A stretch of 64,000 nt of DNA from Solanum dulcamara (taxonomy: Eukaryota; Streptophyta; Magnoliopsida; Solanales; Solanaceae), in the NCBI RefSeq assembly GCF_947179165.1, contig NC_077244.1, positions 70,602,144 through 70,666,143 of the forward strand, read 5' to 3'. Below the pieces are notes generated by a model. That model was not told the origin of the DNA and did not search any database. It saw only the letters and a list, made by a program, of their open reading frames with translations. Positions 23,901-36,853 of the stretch are shown here, piece after piece; the first letter of the stretch is position 1; every line of letters starts with the position of its first letter. The translations under genes were made by a program, and so were the position numbers.

Positions 23901-26829
23901 TTGGTAATTCTGAAGACATGTCCAAATTGTGTTCCTTTATCTAGTTTAAGAGACTTATCAATAGGTAGATCAAGATCATTGGCAGTTTGTTTGTGCAAAT
24001 TATGAATCTGTTGCTCCAATGACTCTTGCTCATCCTTCAGAGCAGATAAACTTGGGTCATATGCAGAAGAAATCATGTACTCTCCATTCTCAAGTTGATC
24101 AAGGTCAACAGCAGTTTCCACAAGAGCAATGAACTTACTCAGGTGATTATCATCACTCCATTTCTCAAGAGAATCAATATACCTTTCCCTGATTAGTGTT
24201 GCAAATTGCCCATCATAACGTTCCAAAACACTTTTGATATATGGTATTCTGATGCCTGACTGCACATGAAGAGAAGAAAAAGTTAAGCCAGGACCAGTGC
24301 ATTATTTAGCTAATAAAAGAGGGTATTAAAGCCATTTGTACTTCTCAATGTTTAGTTAATTGAAATCTACGGAGTTAGGCAAACAAGAAAGGGAGATGGA
24401 GAAAAGGAGTAAAGAAAAAGAACCTGATAGAGTTTTACAACGTGCAGTAAACTGGCTCTTTTCCTCTCAAGATTGTGTGTCAGCCGCTCAATATCTGAAA
24501 TTCTTTTCAGATGCTGCCTCAAATCTTGGCGAAGTGCAGCATCCTCCACAAATGCTTGAACTAAATCCAGTCTACAGTTAATCTCATCTACATCTAGTAA
24601 CGGCTGTTTCAGCCACATGTGCAATAACCTTTTACCCATTCCAGCAGTACAGGTTCTATTCATGAGACCAAACAAGCTAAAATTTTTATTAGCATCTGAT
24701 TTGCTCTCCATAACATTCAGTGCTCTCATAGCAGCAGAATCTAATCTCATGTAACTATTGAGGTTGTACTGTTTGACTGTGTAGTTTCCATAGTTGCTCT
24801 CATCCGCAAGTAGTTCTGCATAGGAAAGTATGCACCCCAAAGCGCCTGCTGCACATTCAAAACTAGAGACTAAATCTCTAACAGGTTCTACTGAACCCTT
24901 GACGAGCCTACCAAGATCTTGTACCAAATCCCTCCCTTTAAATTCAGTTTTCTTTCTTTCAGTTACCATCACCCCGCATCTCGATATCGCATCATACAGA
25001 GGCCTGCTGTCACTGGATTTCCCAGTCTCTGTTGGTACAAGACATTCTCTGCAACCAAGAGCAACCAAAGCAGACTCCAAATTGGTGAAGTGGCTATCAT
25101 CTAGAAATTCTGCTAAACCAAGGACTCTCTTAGTAATATCAACATAGCCTAACCCAACTGTACATCCATTCTGATCAAATTTTGGCGCAAGAGCAACAAT
25201 AGCCGGAGAATCTTGCATTTCATTATTAGCAAACAGAATATCCTCAAAACTTCCAAAATTTCCTGGGGTGCCACTTTTGACCAATCTCCAGTTTGAACCA
25301 CTGCCCTCATACAATTCAAGAGTACGATCCATCCGCTCCAACAGAATGTCACGAGCTATTGTTTCAAACATGTTTCTACTCACACTAACACTGGAAAGAG
25401 CACCAACTCCATTACCCAACTGTCGCAAAGCAGTTGTGGTATGGTAATATGTCTTTGCAATGAAAGTTGCATCATCTCCATGAGCAGTATAATAGTCCTA
25501 AAAGGTGAGGATACATTTAATATTTTACAAAAGAAGAAAATGTACACTGGTACCAAAACAAAAAAGGGTTTCTGGTCAAACCATGAAAGGACCAAAGATC
25601 ACAAATACATGAAGGTTTAGACTTCAGAGAACAAATTTCAAACTAATAACATCCAATTACCAGACAAAAAACAAGACACAGTAACAGAAAGAAGTTTTAA
25701 CAGGCTATTCAACCAGCCAACAAAAACTATAGGTGCCAGGAAAGACAGAGAGTCTGGTAATGCTGCTGCACCACCTTAAAGGCAAAGTATGGCAAGCATA
25801 AAAAAAAGGGAAATAACTATCAAGTAATGAACTTAAGAAAGAAAAGTGAGACCTACCTAATTCAGATGGAACTACAAGCTTAAACAAAAAACATACTATG
25901 ACAAGCATAAAAGAATGTAGTCACTTATTCAAGTCTCTCAAATAGCACTAGAATGAAAAGGAAATAACTATCACAAAATGTAGCTTCAAAGACAAATAAT
26001 AATGGCAAGCGCAAAGGCACCCAAGATTGCCCAAACGGTTTTTCCCAAAAGGCTTCACAGCACTAAAAGTATCCAACACCTTGTTAGTAGGCAGTAGCTT
26101 ACTTTTCTTTTCAGCAACCAAAGTGGGACTTTGTTCACACAAATCTAATAAAATTGTGTCCTAGTTGGAACAAAACACCACGAGAGACCAGGGTTAGAAT
26201 TGCAATAGAACCAAAAAATCTTACGCATTTCTTTCCATCTACCTAAATATTGGTGGGCAGCAAAGTAACACCAGAACCATGGAGGTGCAAGTTGGTTCAG
26301 ACACCAAAAAGGAAAAAATAAAGCAGAGCTATGAAAGAAAGCTCACCCGACGATCAAAGAGACGAACTGCCCTAAGGTCCTGCAAAAAAGAAATTAAGAG
26401 TTCTCCATTAAGCAAACCCTCTCAACAATTTTCTCTATAAGTGTTGGTACGCAATAACTATTTGAGCAGAATAATTTTTGTTTTGCTAAGGTAGAAATAA
26501 TGAATAAATGTTTACCTTGGGTAGGGTTTTGAAGAATGAGAGAAACCCTTGAGCTTGCCTAGCATCTAAAACCAAACCATTCACAGTAACACATATCAAT
26601 CAAACTAAAATTATAACCCAAAATCAATAGTGCTGCTAATATGAATCCTCAATATCCCTTTAATAAACACATATTATGAAGAGAATTTTTTAAAAAAGTA
26701 ATAAAATTAGAGCTAGAGAAAGAGTTATATGAACAAACTTCTTAGAATATAATGGAAGATTTAAGAGATTAGGGTTTTACCAAGTTTAAGCTCGGGAAGC
26801 TTGCCCTGTTCCTCAAATTTTTCATCCAT
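17934..26829 (-). CDS. MSH2: DNA mismatch repair protein MSH2, complete gene
   Basis: Thirteen exons join in frame to 943 residues, close to the length of Arabidopsis MSH2: 26829-26781, 26565-26516, 26379-26347, 25497-24424, 24259-23705, 23617-23507, 23415-23326, 23241-23170, 22886-22776, 21664-21538, 19660-19464, 18851-18702 and 18146-17934 (stop TAG). The start [16 protein letters not shown] matches plant MSH2 N-termini. The MutS domains follow: mismatch-binding and connector regions (exons 1-4), lever and clamp (exons 4-5), then the ATPase. In the ATPase are Walker [10 protein letters not shown] (residues 666-674), Walker [14 protein letters not shown] with Asp745/Glu746, and the [14 protein letters not shown] signature (here [10 protein letters not shown]). 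The C-terminal helix-turn-helix region that pairs with MSH6, MSH3 or MSH7 is present. In the nucleus these heterodimers recognise base mismatches and small loops. All introns examined are GT-AG. A degraded copy lies at 61557-64000. Confidence 0.97.
20265..20630. mobile_element. Long-TIR MITE (MULE-like) in MSH2 intron
   Basis: This 366-bp element lies in the intron between MSH2 exons 10 and 11. Its ends are inverted repeats of about 70-80 bp: the left end contains GAGTTGAATGCC then TAGTAATTGGCCACCAAAGT, and the reverse complement of the right end contains GAGTTGAGTGCT and the same 20-mer. Heptamers TATAAAT flank it (20258-20264 and 20631-20637). The left arm carries a tandem duplication of about 50 bp that includes TGCCTTAATGGTCACACAAC. 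No coding capacity. Confidence 0.75.
21836..22300. other. Unassigned segment with a 106-codon ORF inside MSH2 intron
   Basis: Between MSH2 exons 9 and 10, a less AT-rich segment carries an open frame on the plus strand (21930-22250), antisense to MSH2, and is followed by a T-rich tract at 22276. The predicted peptide (including [17 protein letters not shown] and [13 protein letters not shown]) has no family that I recognise. The T tract suggests an old retroposed insertion, but no target-site duplication was found. Function is unknown and it may be chance. Confidence 0.25.
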
Positions 26830-26882
26830 TTTTTCTTTAACTTGCACTTCACAGAGTAACGGGGGATATGGAGAAATGTGAA

Positions 26883-26906
26883 TTGGCGGGAAATAAAATG
26901 GCGGGT
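26883..26906 (-). promoter_or_regulatory. E2F-type site(s) upstream of MSH2 ATG
   Basis: In the sense orientation of MSH2 the sequence 26893-26883 reads TTTCCCGCCAA, an exact match to the E2F consensus TTTSSCGC, 54-64 bp before the start codon. A second CCCGCCAT lies at about 26906-26899. Plant mismatch-repair genes are expressed in dividing cells, and E2F control is a plausible route. The match is seen directly; binding is inferred. Confidence 0.6.
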
Positions 26907-29638
26907 ATCCAGATTCTAGACATCCTTATAGTAGCTGAGATTCTTGATTCTTGAGCTAGGTATATATGGGCCTCTAATATTATGGGCCAATATTCTATCG
27001 AAGAGTAATATATTATGCGGATAGCAAAAACACCCACAAAATAATAAGTTGGACTGGACTTCCCTTTTCTCTCATCACCATTTAGTAAGTAAAAATTTTG
27101 AGGGATGATTATGGATCTAAACATTGGTCAACTAGTTTAAAAAATATATACGTAAGTGTATAAGTTGTGTATACTTTATATTAAATATGCATATAATATA
27201 CACAACATATATATATCAGTGCGTGTTGATGATTTGGCCTTGTTAATGCACTAGTTACTCGAACAGTATATTCGTAACTTTCCAAATTTATAAGTATGTT
27301 CACTTTGAATTAATTTTAGATATATGGTGTATGAAATTAGTATTGACAAAGCACAACTTTAGATAAAATGTCTAAAATTTTGTATGATTGGAGTTCAAGC
27401 ACCTATAGTCGAAGTTCTGTTATTTTTGCAAGAACTTTATTTACATTTAGTTAGAGTTTCGTTAATTTTTTCCTAAACCTCAGACATGCATGGCTGCTTT
27501 TAATTTATTTTGTTTGAACTTCAGATACATATGGTTGAAGTTTAACCATTTTTGTTTGATCTTGTTCCATGTTTGTTCAATTATATGAAACTTCAAATAC
27601 TGCACATTTAAAGTTATTTCAAAATGAATAAATGTGGAATGAAAAAAAAATTATTAATACATACAAAATAACGATGTCCAAATAAAATAAAATTTCCGTG
27701 CATTTGGATGGGATTTTAGTTGAATTTGAAAGCACTGATAATTGGAACATCTTTCTTTTTTGAGTAAACAGTGATTATATGAATAGTAATACTGTATACG
27801 GTGAAATTTTGTAGGACTTTACAAGACTAATTATATTTTAATTAGGGTTTTTGGAGACTATTTTATTCTAAATTCTAATTCATGCTTATATAAAAGGTAT
27901 TATATTCCCTTGAAAAAGCATCTCAAAAATTCCACAAATTCATGGAATATTTATAAAGAGTTCAAAATATGTCAAACTTTTCTTGATAAACAAATACTTC
28001 AAGAAGATCCACAAATCTTGAAGATCAAGTTCAAATTATCCTAGCTATTTCGAGAAATACTCCACTAACGGCCATCCCTCAAATCAAGGAAAAATCCAAA
28101 GAGAAGAATCAAAGGAACAAATAGATTTATACCACACTATTTATCAATAAAATTATGTTTCTTTATATTTTATTTGTGATTGTAATTTATTTTTCATCAC
28201 TTTAAAATTTATTGCAAGGAAATACATTCATTTTTTTGTAAATTTATTTAGTGTTTATGGAATATTCACCAGATTTTATTGAGTTTCTTTCGGGGTGAGG
28301 TAGCCGCAATGGTAATTACAGATTGATAGAAGTCTATAACTTTAGCTTAAATTTTGTATTTATATTTAAAAAATTAATGTAATATGCATAAATAACCTAT
28401 TTAGAATCAATAAAAAAAGAGTTGTAGTTCAAAACTTATAAATTAAAATTTTTGACTCCGTCCACTTCTATTATTATTAATAAACGTATATTTTAAAAAT
28501 TATACATGAAGCACACATCACAGAGAAGAAGAAAGCTGACATGAAATTTAGGAGGTATGTCAAATACATCATTTTTTTTTTGGGCAAGACAAAGAAAAAA
28601 CTCCACTGAAAAGTCAATAAAATCGGGTGAATATATTCCATAAACACTAAATAAAAATACAATTGAACTTTTCGATTGAATGACAATTCGAAACAGGTCA
28701 CATTAAAAGAACTATTAGCTAGATTTATAATGCTTAATTTACTTCTTGTCAGTTGTCATTATGCTGCAAATTAAACTATTATTGATATAGATTTAAAAGA
28801 GGGGAAAAAAACAAGGAAAATATAATCATTCTTGATCAAGATGGTTGTTAGCAAAAGGTCTATTTTTCTAAAGTACCATAGCACTATAAAACAAAGGAAA
28901 AGGCTGTTAGAAAATGAGCAACTTCTTTCCTGTATATAGAGTAGTGGTCAATTTGTTGGGCAGACAAACTAATCCTTTTTTATTTTTCAAAATGAGGTAG
29001 GAGTAAGTTTTACGTACTCACTATTCTTTTTAGATCTCATTTTCTTTTTAGATTTTATTTGTGGGATTATATTGGATATATTGCTGTGCAGTAACAAGAT
29101 AATTTAGATGGATAAATTTAAAATTACTCTTTATATCTCAATTTATGTGGCATGCTTTGAATTTTTGAAATTCAATTTACTTTTCACTTGCAAATATTTT
29201 ATGAGCTTACTCTAACTATCTCAATTTCTATGACATAGTTCAGATTTTGAAAAATAATCTATTTTTCACTTACATATATTTAATAATTTGTCCACTGTAC
29301 ATCGATTTAAAGTTGATAATTGAGATCTCTATATACCAGGGGAAATCATTTTATTTTCCCCAACTATGCTTTTAAAATTAAACACTCCCCAAGCTTTGAA
29401 TTAGTCAAAGTTGATGGCCAACTTCTAATTAACTCTACTCAACTAATTATATTTTAGGAATTCATCTTTCTTTTTTATTTCAATATTTTTTTAAATAAAA
29501 TAATAATAACTTTCTGAAATAATAATTTAGTTGGAATGAACTCTATATACCAATAACAACTTGTTAATTATATTTATGTTGAGGCCCTCTCCGTTTTCTC
29601 TTTGTGCTCCTTATATATTGGTATGATTAATCTTATAA
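26907..29638. other. Intergenic, AT-rich, with LTR-like and inverted-repeat remnants
   Basis: This is sequence beyond the MSH2 promoter. The stretch 27770-28290 looks like a long terminal repeat remnant: a TATATAAAAGG-type TATA motif near 27890, a transcribed-looking segment rich in short A/C/T words, and AATAAA near 28147. No internal region or partner LTR was found. An inverted repeat (28242-28655) is listed separately. Short weakly similar words near 29130-29280 (CTCAATTT..ATG..CAT) resemble Stowaway interiors. No gene was recognised. Confidence 0.45.
28242..28655. repeat. Inverted repeat, about 45-bp arms
   Basis: The left arm (about 28242-28290) contains TTTATTTAGTGTTTATGGAA followed by TATTCACCAGATTTTATTGA. 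The right arm (about 28605-28655), reverse complemented, contains the same first 20-mer followed by TATATTCACCCGATTTTATT. The arms are separated by about 320 bp of non-coding AT-rich DNA. It could be an old MITE or two inverted LTR fragments. Confidence 0.6.
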
Positions 29639-29823
29639 GAGTCTGTTTGGATAAGTTTTTTAAAGTTATTTTTTCCATTTTTTCATTTTAAACTTTTTAA
29701 AAATTATTTTGTCTTAAAATAAGCGTTCAGAAAAACTTTCTTCATTTTAATCAAACACCATAAAAAAATTAAAAATTATTTTAACTTAAAAAATATTTAA
29801 AATAAATGTATCCAAACAGACTC
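29639..29823. mobile_element. Short MITE, PIF/Harbinger (Tourist)-like
   Basis: This 185-bp AT-rich element has 14-bp perfect terminal inverted repeats (GAGTCTGTTTGGAT at both ends, inverted). A trinucleotide TAA adjoins each side, as in PIF/Harbinger elements. It is non-coding. Confidence 0.7.
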
Positions 29824-31505
29824 TAAATTGAGCCAACTCAACTATTTTTACAGCACTGCAGCAACAACATACGTTTGAAACATTGGCCAGTGCTGTAAAA
29901 CAATAATACAAGGTATTCTGGCTGAAGAAAATTTTACGTGTGAAAAAGAAGGATATATAAATAAATTAATTCTAGACAATATTAAGCTGACAAAGAAAGA
30001 TTATTATTAAAAACACACTTACCATTTATTATATGTTACTATAATGCATTAGAATATGAGCACTCTAATTTTGTTTAGAGAGGGAATGACAGAGTATCAA
30101 AAGCTCATATTCTCTTTCTACTAATTTATGTGGTAATATTTATTTTTTTTAGTCAGTAAAAAAAAGAGATATTATTATATTTAGTAATCATTTAATTTTA
30201 AATTTTATACTTACATAAATTTCTATCACTTATTTTAAATCATACATTTAAAAAATCTTTTCTTTTTCTCTTTAATTCCATGGCGATCAAAACCTTAATA
30301 TGAATTGGAACGATAAAAATATTAGCAATGAGCTATTTAGCAACAAGTTAACGATGAATTTCACATCAAAAGGGTAGGACATAAATTAAAGACAAAACTA
30401 GAGCCGTAGACGTATGTTTCAAAGCAGGTACTGATTCTGCACCAATCCATATTGGCTTTTGGTAGAATCTAAGAGCAAAAGAAAGGTACTACAGTAAATT
30501 TAAAAGAATAACGCTATCTTTTGTTTCTTTCTTTATCCATGGAAATGAAAGCACTCAAGGAGTACTCTCTTTGGTGGTTGGTTATAGTTATATAGGTATA
30601 TTATTAATAATGCGCAGAATAGTTATGGAGGAATTTGTTAGGCAAAGCTAATTAGTGATTTCATTTTTTATCCGACATAAAATAATAATACATATATAGA
30701 TTAGTTATATATATGTGGGATTTTAAATAGCTGACCAAATACTATATTTGGTGTGTTGATTGATTTTATACATAGCAGAAAAATATTTAGAATTTAATAC
30801 ATAAATAAATTATCTCCTGACTAACAACCAAGCAACCTCCCAATGTACATATATAGGGTTCATAGGCTCTCATTGTCAAGTCAGTCTGCAGCTTAAATGG
30901 TGCATTTCATCTTCCTCACTTTTTTTGTTCATAGTTATCTCAATTTCTGAACAACAACCCCACATTTCCTGTGGTCCTATAACTGCTGATCGATACGTAT
31001 TGTACAAACTATAAAATTGTACAAATAAAACCCCCTCTCCTGGTCTGCCCTATTTTGGAGTTGTGAAAAGTTGTAGCAGCATTTACAAATGTGGCTACAC
31101 TTGTTGAAAGTAGAGTTAATCCGTGCTAAGCGGATTATTACACTTGTGGAAAAGGACTTTCACCATTTGAGAAAAGAGGCTCATTGGTTAGGGTTTTCAA
31201 AGGACTTCCTGTGAACATCTTTGACAAGTACAATTATTGGGAATAGTCATTGATTTTTTTTTTTCAATTAAAATATTTATGAGAATAGCTACTAAATATT
31301 TTTCAATGACATGGCCAAATGTCTACTAATAAAGACGAACAAAAAGGTAATCTAGGCAGAGATGTATTGTTAGGTTGCCGATCTAGAGAATTGAATATGA
31401 ATGTTGTGAATTCTAATAAGTATATTTATATATTTGTTTCTCACGAATTAAACTGCAAATAAGGGCGTAAGAACAATAGAAATCGCGAGTTTCGATTAAA
31501 TTTAG
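29824..31505. other. Intergenic AT-rich DNA
   Basis: Nothing recognisable as a gene, RNA or complete transposon was found. Composition is strongly A+T rich with many short homopolymer runs. Confidence 0.5.
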
Positions 31506-31507
31506 TA

Positions 31508-31726
31508 CTCCCTCCGTCCCATTTCATTTCACTTAATATTGTGTTTAAGAAAAAAAAACTTTTGAAATTTATAGTCTAAATTTATCCATAGATATTTGTA
31601 TGATTGAAAATCATTTCATGAATGATAAAAAAAAAAAAAAACTATTTTTAATTATAGTAAAATGATATTTTTTTTGGAGACAAACTAAAAAAAAAAAAAG
31701 TATCACATAAAATAGAATAGAGATAG
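31508..31726. mobile_element. Stowaway MITE (one end decayed)
   Basis: The left terminus CTCCCTCCGTCCCATTTCAT is the standard Stowaway end and is preceded by TA. The right end, read in reverse (CTATCTCTATTCTATTTTAT), is a degraded partner and is followed by TA. That gives the TA target duplication of Tc1/mariner elements. About 219 bp, non-coding. Confidence 0.65.
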
Positions 31727-32001
31727 TAACTTTTGTTTTTATAGTTTCAAAATTAATAATATTTTAAATTTATAAAATTCAAATACTAAATTTACTAATT
31801 AAAGGTGGGCAGGATTGGGGAATATTTAGTATACTGTATATCTAAAAGCTACTTCACAATAGCATATAGACTTGGGCCAAAGTTGTCATGTAGTTGATGG
31901 AAAGAGATTGTACGGAGGAATGGAGAAAAAGGTAGGTGCGTGAGTGGGGGAAGAGATAGGGTTCTCTTTTTAGTGAAAGCGACATGAATTGGAACATAAG
32001 A

Positions 32002-32936
32002 CTATCTTCAACTCACCCTCTATTTTAATCTCAAAATATAAAGAATAGAAAGCAATTCTAATCCAATTCTTTATTTTACTCTTTAAAAAAAAATCTCAGT
32101 ATTATATTATTATTATTATTTTATTTTTATTTTCTTATTTCATAATATAAATTCTTTCTTCCTTTTTAAATAATCACCTTATATAATCTTCGAGAAATAT
32201 AAAATTTTGTTCTTTTAAAATTCTTGATTTCATATATATTTAATTTTATTCTAAATTTCTAAATAACATAAATTGCCAGCAAATATTATATATTATACAT
32301 ATTAATGAATAATTCAAATAAAAGTGAAATCATTGATGAAATACAATTACATAATAAATATTATATCATCACAAAATTTATTTCGTGTACTAAAATTTAC
32401 TATCCCTATTTCATTTTGAACAAAATTTTTTAAAAAAAGTAGAAAAATTATTAATTAGGAATGAAAGTAGTATACTTGTCAATAATTATATTTTTAGATG
32501 TTTTATTAAATTAGAAAATAATTACAATTAATAAAGACTTATTTAATGGTCTTATATAATAAAAATAATATTAAAATAATTTTAAATTACATATTTAAAG
32601 TGACGATTTTTTAAAAAAGAAATAAAGTAAAAAAATTATTAATTCAGGATGAAAGTAATATACTTGTCAATAATATATTTTTAAATATTACATTAGATTT
32701 GAAAAATAATTACAAATAGTAAATAATTAATTAATGGTCTTACATAATAAAAATAATGAAAAAGTGAAATAGAAAGTATGAATATTGTTCTCCAAAATGG
32801 AGAACTACTATTCGCCTCTCTATAATTGGAGAATAGAGAGTGAAATGAAAGGGGAGGGGGCGGGGGTGGAAAGCCCATTCTCTATTTTGCTCTCCAAATA
32901 TAGAGAATAGAGAGTAAAATAGAGATGGTTGAAGCT
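32002..32936. mobile_element. Non-autonomous DNA element with internal direct repeat
   Basis: The left edge reads ATCTTCAACTCACCCTCTAT then TTTAATCTC. The right edge, reverse complemented, reads CTTCAACCATCTCTATTTTA then CTCTC. The ends are therefore imperfect inverted repeats. Inside, an approximately 120-bp unit is repeated directly (about 32454-32570 and 32635-32757), both copies containing ATACTTGTCAATAAT. Superfamily is unclear and edges are approximate. The minus-strand ORFs that overlap the right end are low-complexity. Confidence 0.5.
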
Positions 32937-33030
32937 GGTCAAAGGTCAAAAGTTACATTCTCCTCTACATTTCAATTCAACCCTTTCATCACTCCCCTAT
33001 AGATATAGATATAATAGATATAAAAGATAT

Positions 33031-33710
33031 GGGTGTGCAAAAATCGAACCGAAAAAAGTGTTATTAGCTTATTGCTATTAAATTATTGGATTAACGATTA
33101 TTTAATGATTTCATAAAAAAAATTAGGTTATCGATTCGGTATTGATTTTTTAATATTGGATTATTAAATAAATCGATAATCCATTAAGATTATAATAATT
33201 TAATATTTTAATTTTTACTCATACATAAATATCAAAATAGCAAACAAGGGATATTAATATAATCACTTTATCAGATTATCAATAGCCAACACAATTTACA
33301 GTTCACACTATATTTACCATTTAGGCTTTAGTAACACTTTAGGTTCACAATGTCAAAATCTAAAGAACTAAGAACGACGGCGGCTACGGTTTACAACGAC
33401 AATGGCAAGGGTTAGGCGATGACTAAGGTTGTGAATTGTGAGTATTCATAATAAGAACATCTGATTTGCTTGTTTCGTTGTATGCCTGTATCCCGTTAAA
33501 TTATTTGAGAAGTTGTATATTTATTTTGAAAGCATCTGTTATTGGTTAGATCAAAAATTGAACCGTTAAATATCAAAATTCGATAAACTAAAAATTGATA
33601 ATAAATATCTTATTGGTTTGATTATCGATTAAGCGTATTTAAAAATTAAAAATTGATAAATCGAACCGATAATACTTCAAATCGAATCAAATTGATCGAT
33701 ACACACCCCT
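33031..33710. mobile_element. Non-autonomous DNA transposon (GGGTGTGC termini)
   Basis: It starts GGGTGTGCAAAAATCGAACC. The reverse complement of its end reads AGGGGTGTGTATCGATCAAT, so short imperfect terminal inverted repeats are followed by related ATCGAACCG words on both sides. There is no transposase in the 680 bp. The style (subterminal TCGAACCGAAA words) resembles the element nested in Copia B at 49559-50616, and the two may be one broad family. Confidence 0.55.
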
Positions 33711-35168
33711 AATGCGAGGGTTTCATTTAAATTTATGTGATACTTTTTAAGTTTTGATCTCACATTATGTGTGTGATATATTGTTTTTAGTCGATGTTAA
33801 AAAGAATTGATATCTTTTAAGTCCTTATTGGTATGATCGATTTATAACCATGTATATATATATGATTTGTTTTAGACCATATGTTTCAAAAGTCCTATTC
33901 CTATTTAGAAGAATGTTTAACTTCTATTTTTGTTCTGTTGGAGGTCAGACATTAATAGAAACATAAGTTTTTTTCATCATGAATTAATGAAAAATTTATA
34001 TTTTAAAACATTATTTTCTCATCCTATTCCCATCGAACTAGCTAGTTCACTGAAAAAATGCATAATGAAAATAGACCCTCATTAAAATATTGAAAAATAA
34101 TCACTGAACATTTTTTCCTTTTTCATTAATTGAATCAAAATATACTTGGGAATATCCACTAATTATTTTTTAGTGGAAAATTTGTGTGAAAAAATAATGA
34201 TTTTTTTAGTAGTGAGGTACATGTTCCAATCCCCTCCTCCTTGTAATATTTTACCATATATTTTTTGGAGGTCAAGCTCAAAACCTCATGCTCCATCCAT
34301 ATAATGTCTTTTTTGGGTTTTTTACTCGTGTTCAGAGCCTATGAAGCCCTTTTTAAATTTGAATCGCGCACTGTAGGGTTTATTTAAAGGTGACGGTACC
34401 AATAAGATTTTTTCTATACTCAAAATTCAAACTCAAGACCTTTAGTTAAAGTGAAACGATTTCACTACTGCATTACAATCCATGTTGATCATCAATATAG
34501 TTTGGGTGACAATTTTCTAGAAAAAAAATTGTGTAAAATCAAATATCATAAATTGAGATGTAGAAATTAAACATTGAATTTTCTTAATAAAAAAAATCCT
34601 AGCTCCTCTAATGTATTATTAGTATACTTGTAGGGTTTATGATATCTCCTCAACTTAAATAAAAAATAATTGTCGTTTTATAGGTAGACAAAGGCACGTG
34701 TAGTTTCAAACGCAGCAGCCATTATTCTCCTCTCCTTTACAGGTGAGATTCAAGGGCAAAAAGGTACCATGCAAGCTGTTATTTAATTTACTGATTGATT
34801 ACGATCGACGACTTTCACAAGAAAATGATGATGATTCAATTTTGTGACCTAGCCTTTCTTTTTTCTTTTCATTTGTTGAGTTTAAAATTAAGTCGATATG
34901 AAACAACAAATAAGTTACAGTCTCAAGTTTTATATCCGCAAAATAGATTCAATTGTTATCCTTAATATACTCATGGTCTAAACTATTTATCTTCTAACTC
35001 TATTTATTCTTTTTAATTTCGCGAATAACGTTAGCATCACTGCTATGAAATAATTCACTGTGATACCCTATCGATATATTAGTACCATATCAGTATCATA
35101 TAAGATTGAACTTAATTCTCTGTGATAATCCATCGGTATATTAATGCCCTATCAGTATCATATAGGAT
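33711..35168. other. Intergenic, ending in a 62-bp tandem repeat interrupted by the CACTA element
   Basis: No gene was found. Near the end, a unit of about 62 bp containing CTGTGATA, then ATATTA, then TATCAGTATCATATA starts at 35057 and again at 35119. Related diverged units (TTGATACCATATCGATATCA and TTGATACTCTATCAGTAGTA) reappear at about 39429-39540 on the far side of the CACTA element, so the element landed in or next to this repeat. Confidence 0.5.
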
Positions 35169-35809
35169 CACTACTATAAAATGTGAAAAAACGACGCAAA
35201 AAAGCGACGGACTGCGTCGCTCTTTTGCTCGACGCTTTTTAAAAAGTGATGGACTGCGTCGCTCCTAAATTTTTTTAATTAAAAAAACATAAATAAAAAG
35301 AGACGGACTCCGTCGTTTTATTTTTTAAAAAAAGTAATTATTTAATATAAAGCGACGGTCTGTGTTATTTTCTTTTTAAATTTTTTCAGAAAAACAACGG
35401 ATTAATGGTCTCCGTCCGTCGCTTTTTAATCTTGGTGTTCTTAAAATTTTCCAGAAAAGTGATGGACGTAGGGTCTCTGTCCGTCGCTTTTATGGAAAAA
35501 AAAATTAAAAAATCCAAAAAAGCGACGGACTAAAGGACCCTGTCCGTCGCTTTTCTGCAACGTTTTTGATAGCAGAAACCTGCAGTTTCTGTTGCCCCAA
35601 CTGCAATCAAAATTTAATTCAGTCCATAACAATTTAGCCCATTCAAACACAACTAACAACAAATAAAATACGCAAAATACATAATAACAAATATAATTAA
35701 ACGCTTAAAATGAAAAAAATCATTATTTAGAACGATTTAAAGTATTTCAAAGTTAACAAAAAAAATTGAAACATTCATAAACTAACATAGGTTACTTAAG
35801 AACTATTTT

Positions 35810-36200
35810 TTATGTATTCATCCGGAGTGGACCTCTTGAATAACGGGGCGGAGGCTGACGGGCGAGGTTGAACAATTGTTCTTTCATTTGCTCAACTTGT
35901 TCATTCATATTTTTTTGCTCCTCAACCCTTCTTGCCTCAGATTCTGCCAATGCGCGTGTAAGTTGTGCAATTTGCTGAGACATAGCAGTTATCTGAACTC
36001 CGTCAACGGCCTCGGCTTGACGCGATGATCCAATACCTTTTAAATCTGATTGGAGTCGTCGTACATCATTTCTAAAGCCCATTCCATATATTCGGCCTTT
36101 GTGGCTACCTCCAATCACTTTTTCTATCCAAATTTGAGTGGACTATTTAGGCGTTAGTTGGATCGAATCTCCCATATCACGTATGTGCCGCTCATAATCT
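35810..36200 (-). pseudogene. Plant transposase Ptta/En/Spm C-terminal remnant
   Basis: The open frame at 36118-35810 reads GGSHKGRIYGMGFRNDVRRL then a Gln/Glu-rich coiled coil (QQIAQLTRALAESEARRVEE). This pattern is known from the Ptta/En/Spm transposase family (a GRIYGLG-type motif followed by a helix). Upstream frame remnants on the same strand (to about 36520) fit the preceding part of that protein. It lacks a full ORF and is broken by the AT microsatellite. Confidence 0.55.
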
Positions 36201-36229
36201 TGTTGCATATTAAAAAATAAAGGTTATAA

Positions 36230-36362
<133 letters not shown>

Positions 36363-36853
36363 GTATTAAAAATAAAAGTTAGAATCAAAATATATTATAC
36401 ATTATGTTAAATAATTTACATAGGCTCGTTTGGCCCTTTCCTCCACCCACTCATCCGGATCCGACGCATTAGTCTTTTTCTTTACATGAGTCTTTTTAAA
36501 GACTTCATGACGATAGAAAATGTGTCCCAATTCTTTATCCTATAAATAAAAATACAATTAATGAAATAATATTTTTTCAAATAATTTATTTAAGAAACTA
36601 AATTTAAACTTAAAATTTAGAAACCTTACCATCTCCCTCTAAATCAGACCAACACTCTTTGCATCTCCGGTGTGAAACGAGCCACCCTTTAGGCTGACTC
36701 TAGCTTTTTTTCCTTGATCGGATAAAACTTTGAATTTTTCGGTATCCCAATGCGGCATAATTCTTCAAATATATGAGGCAGCATCCAAGTCGAAGGTGCT
36801 CGATATTCCCTAGCTTTTTTAGCCAACTAGACAGTCTGACACTCGCTTTTCTT

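Noticed and set aside
24360..25147. Plus-strand ORFs of 73 and 105 codons opposite MSH2 exon 4
   Set aside because: They fall within a strongly conserved MSH2 exon on the other strand and show no protein similarity of their own.
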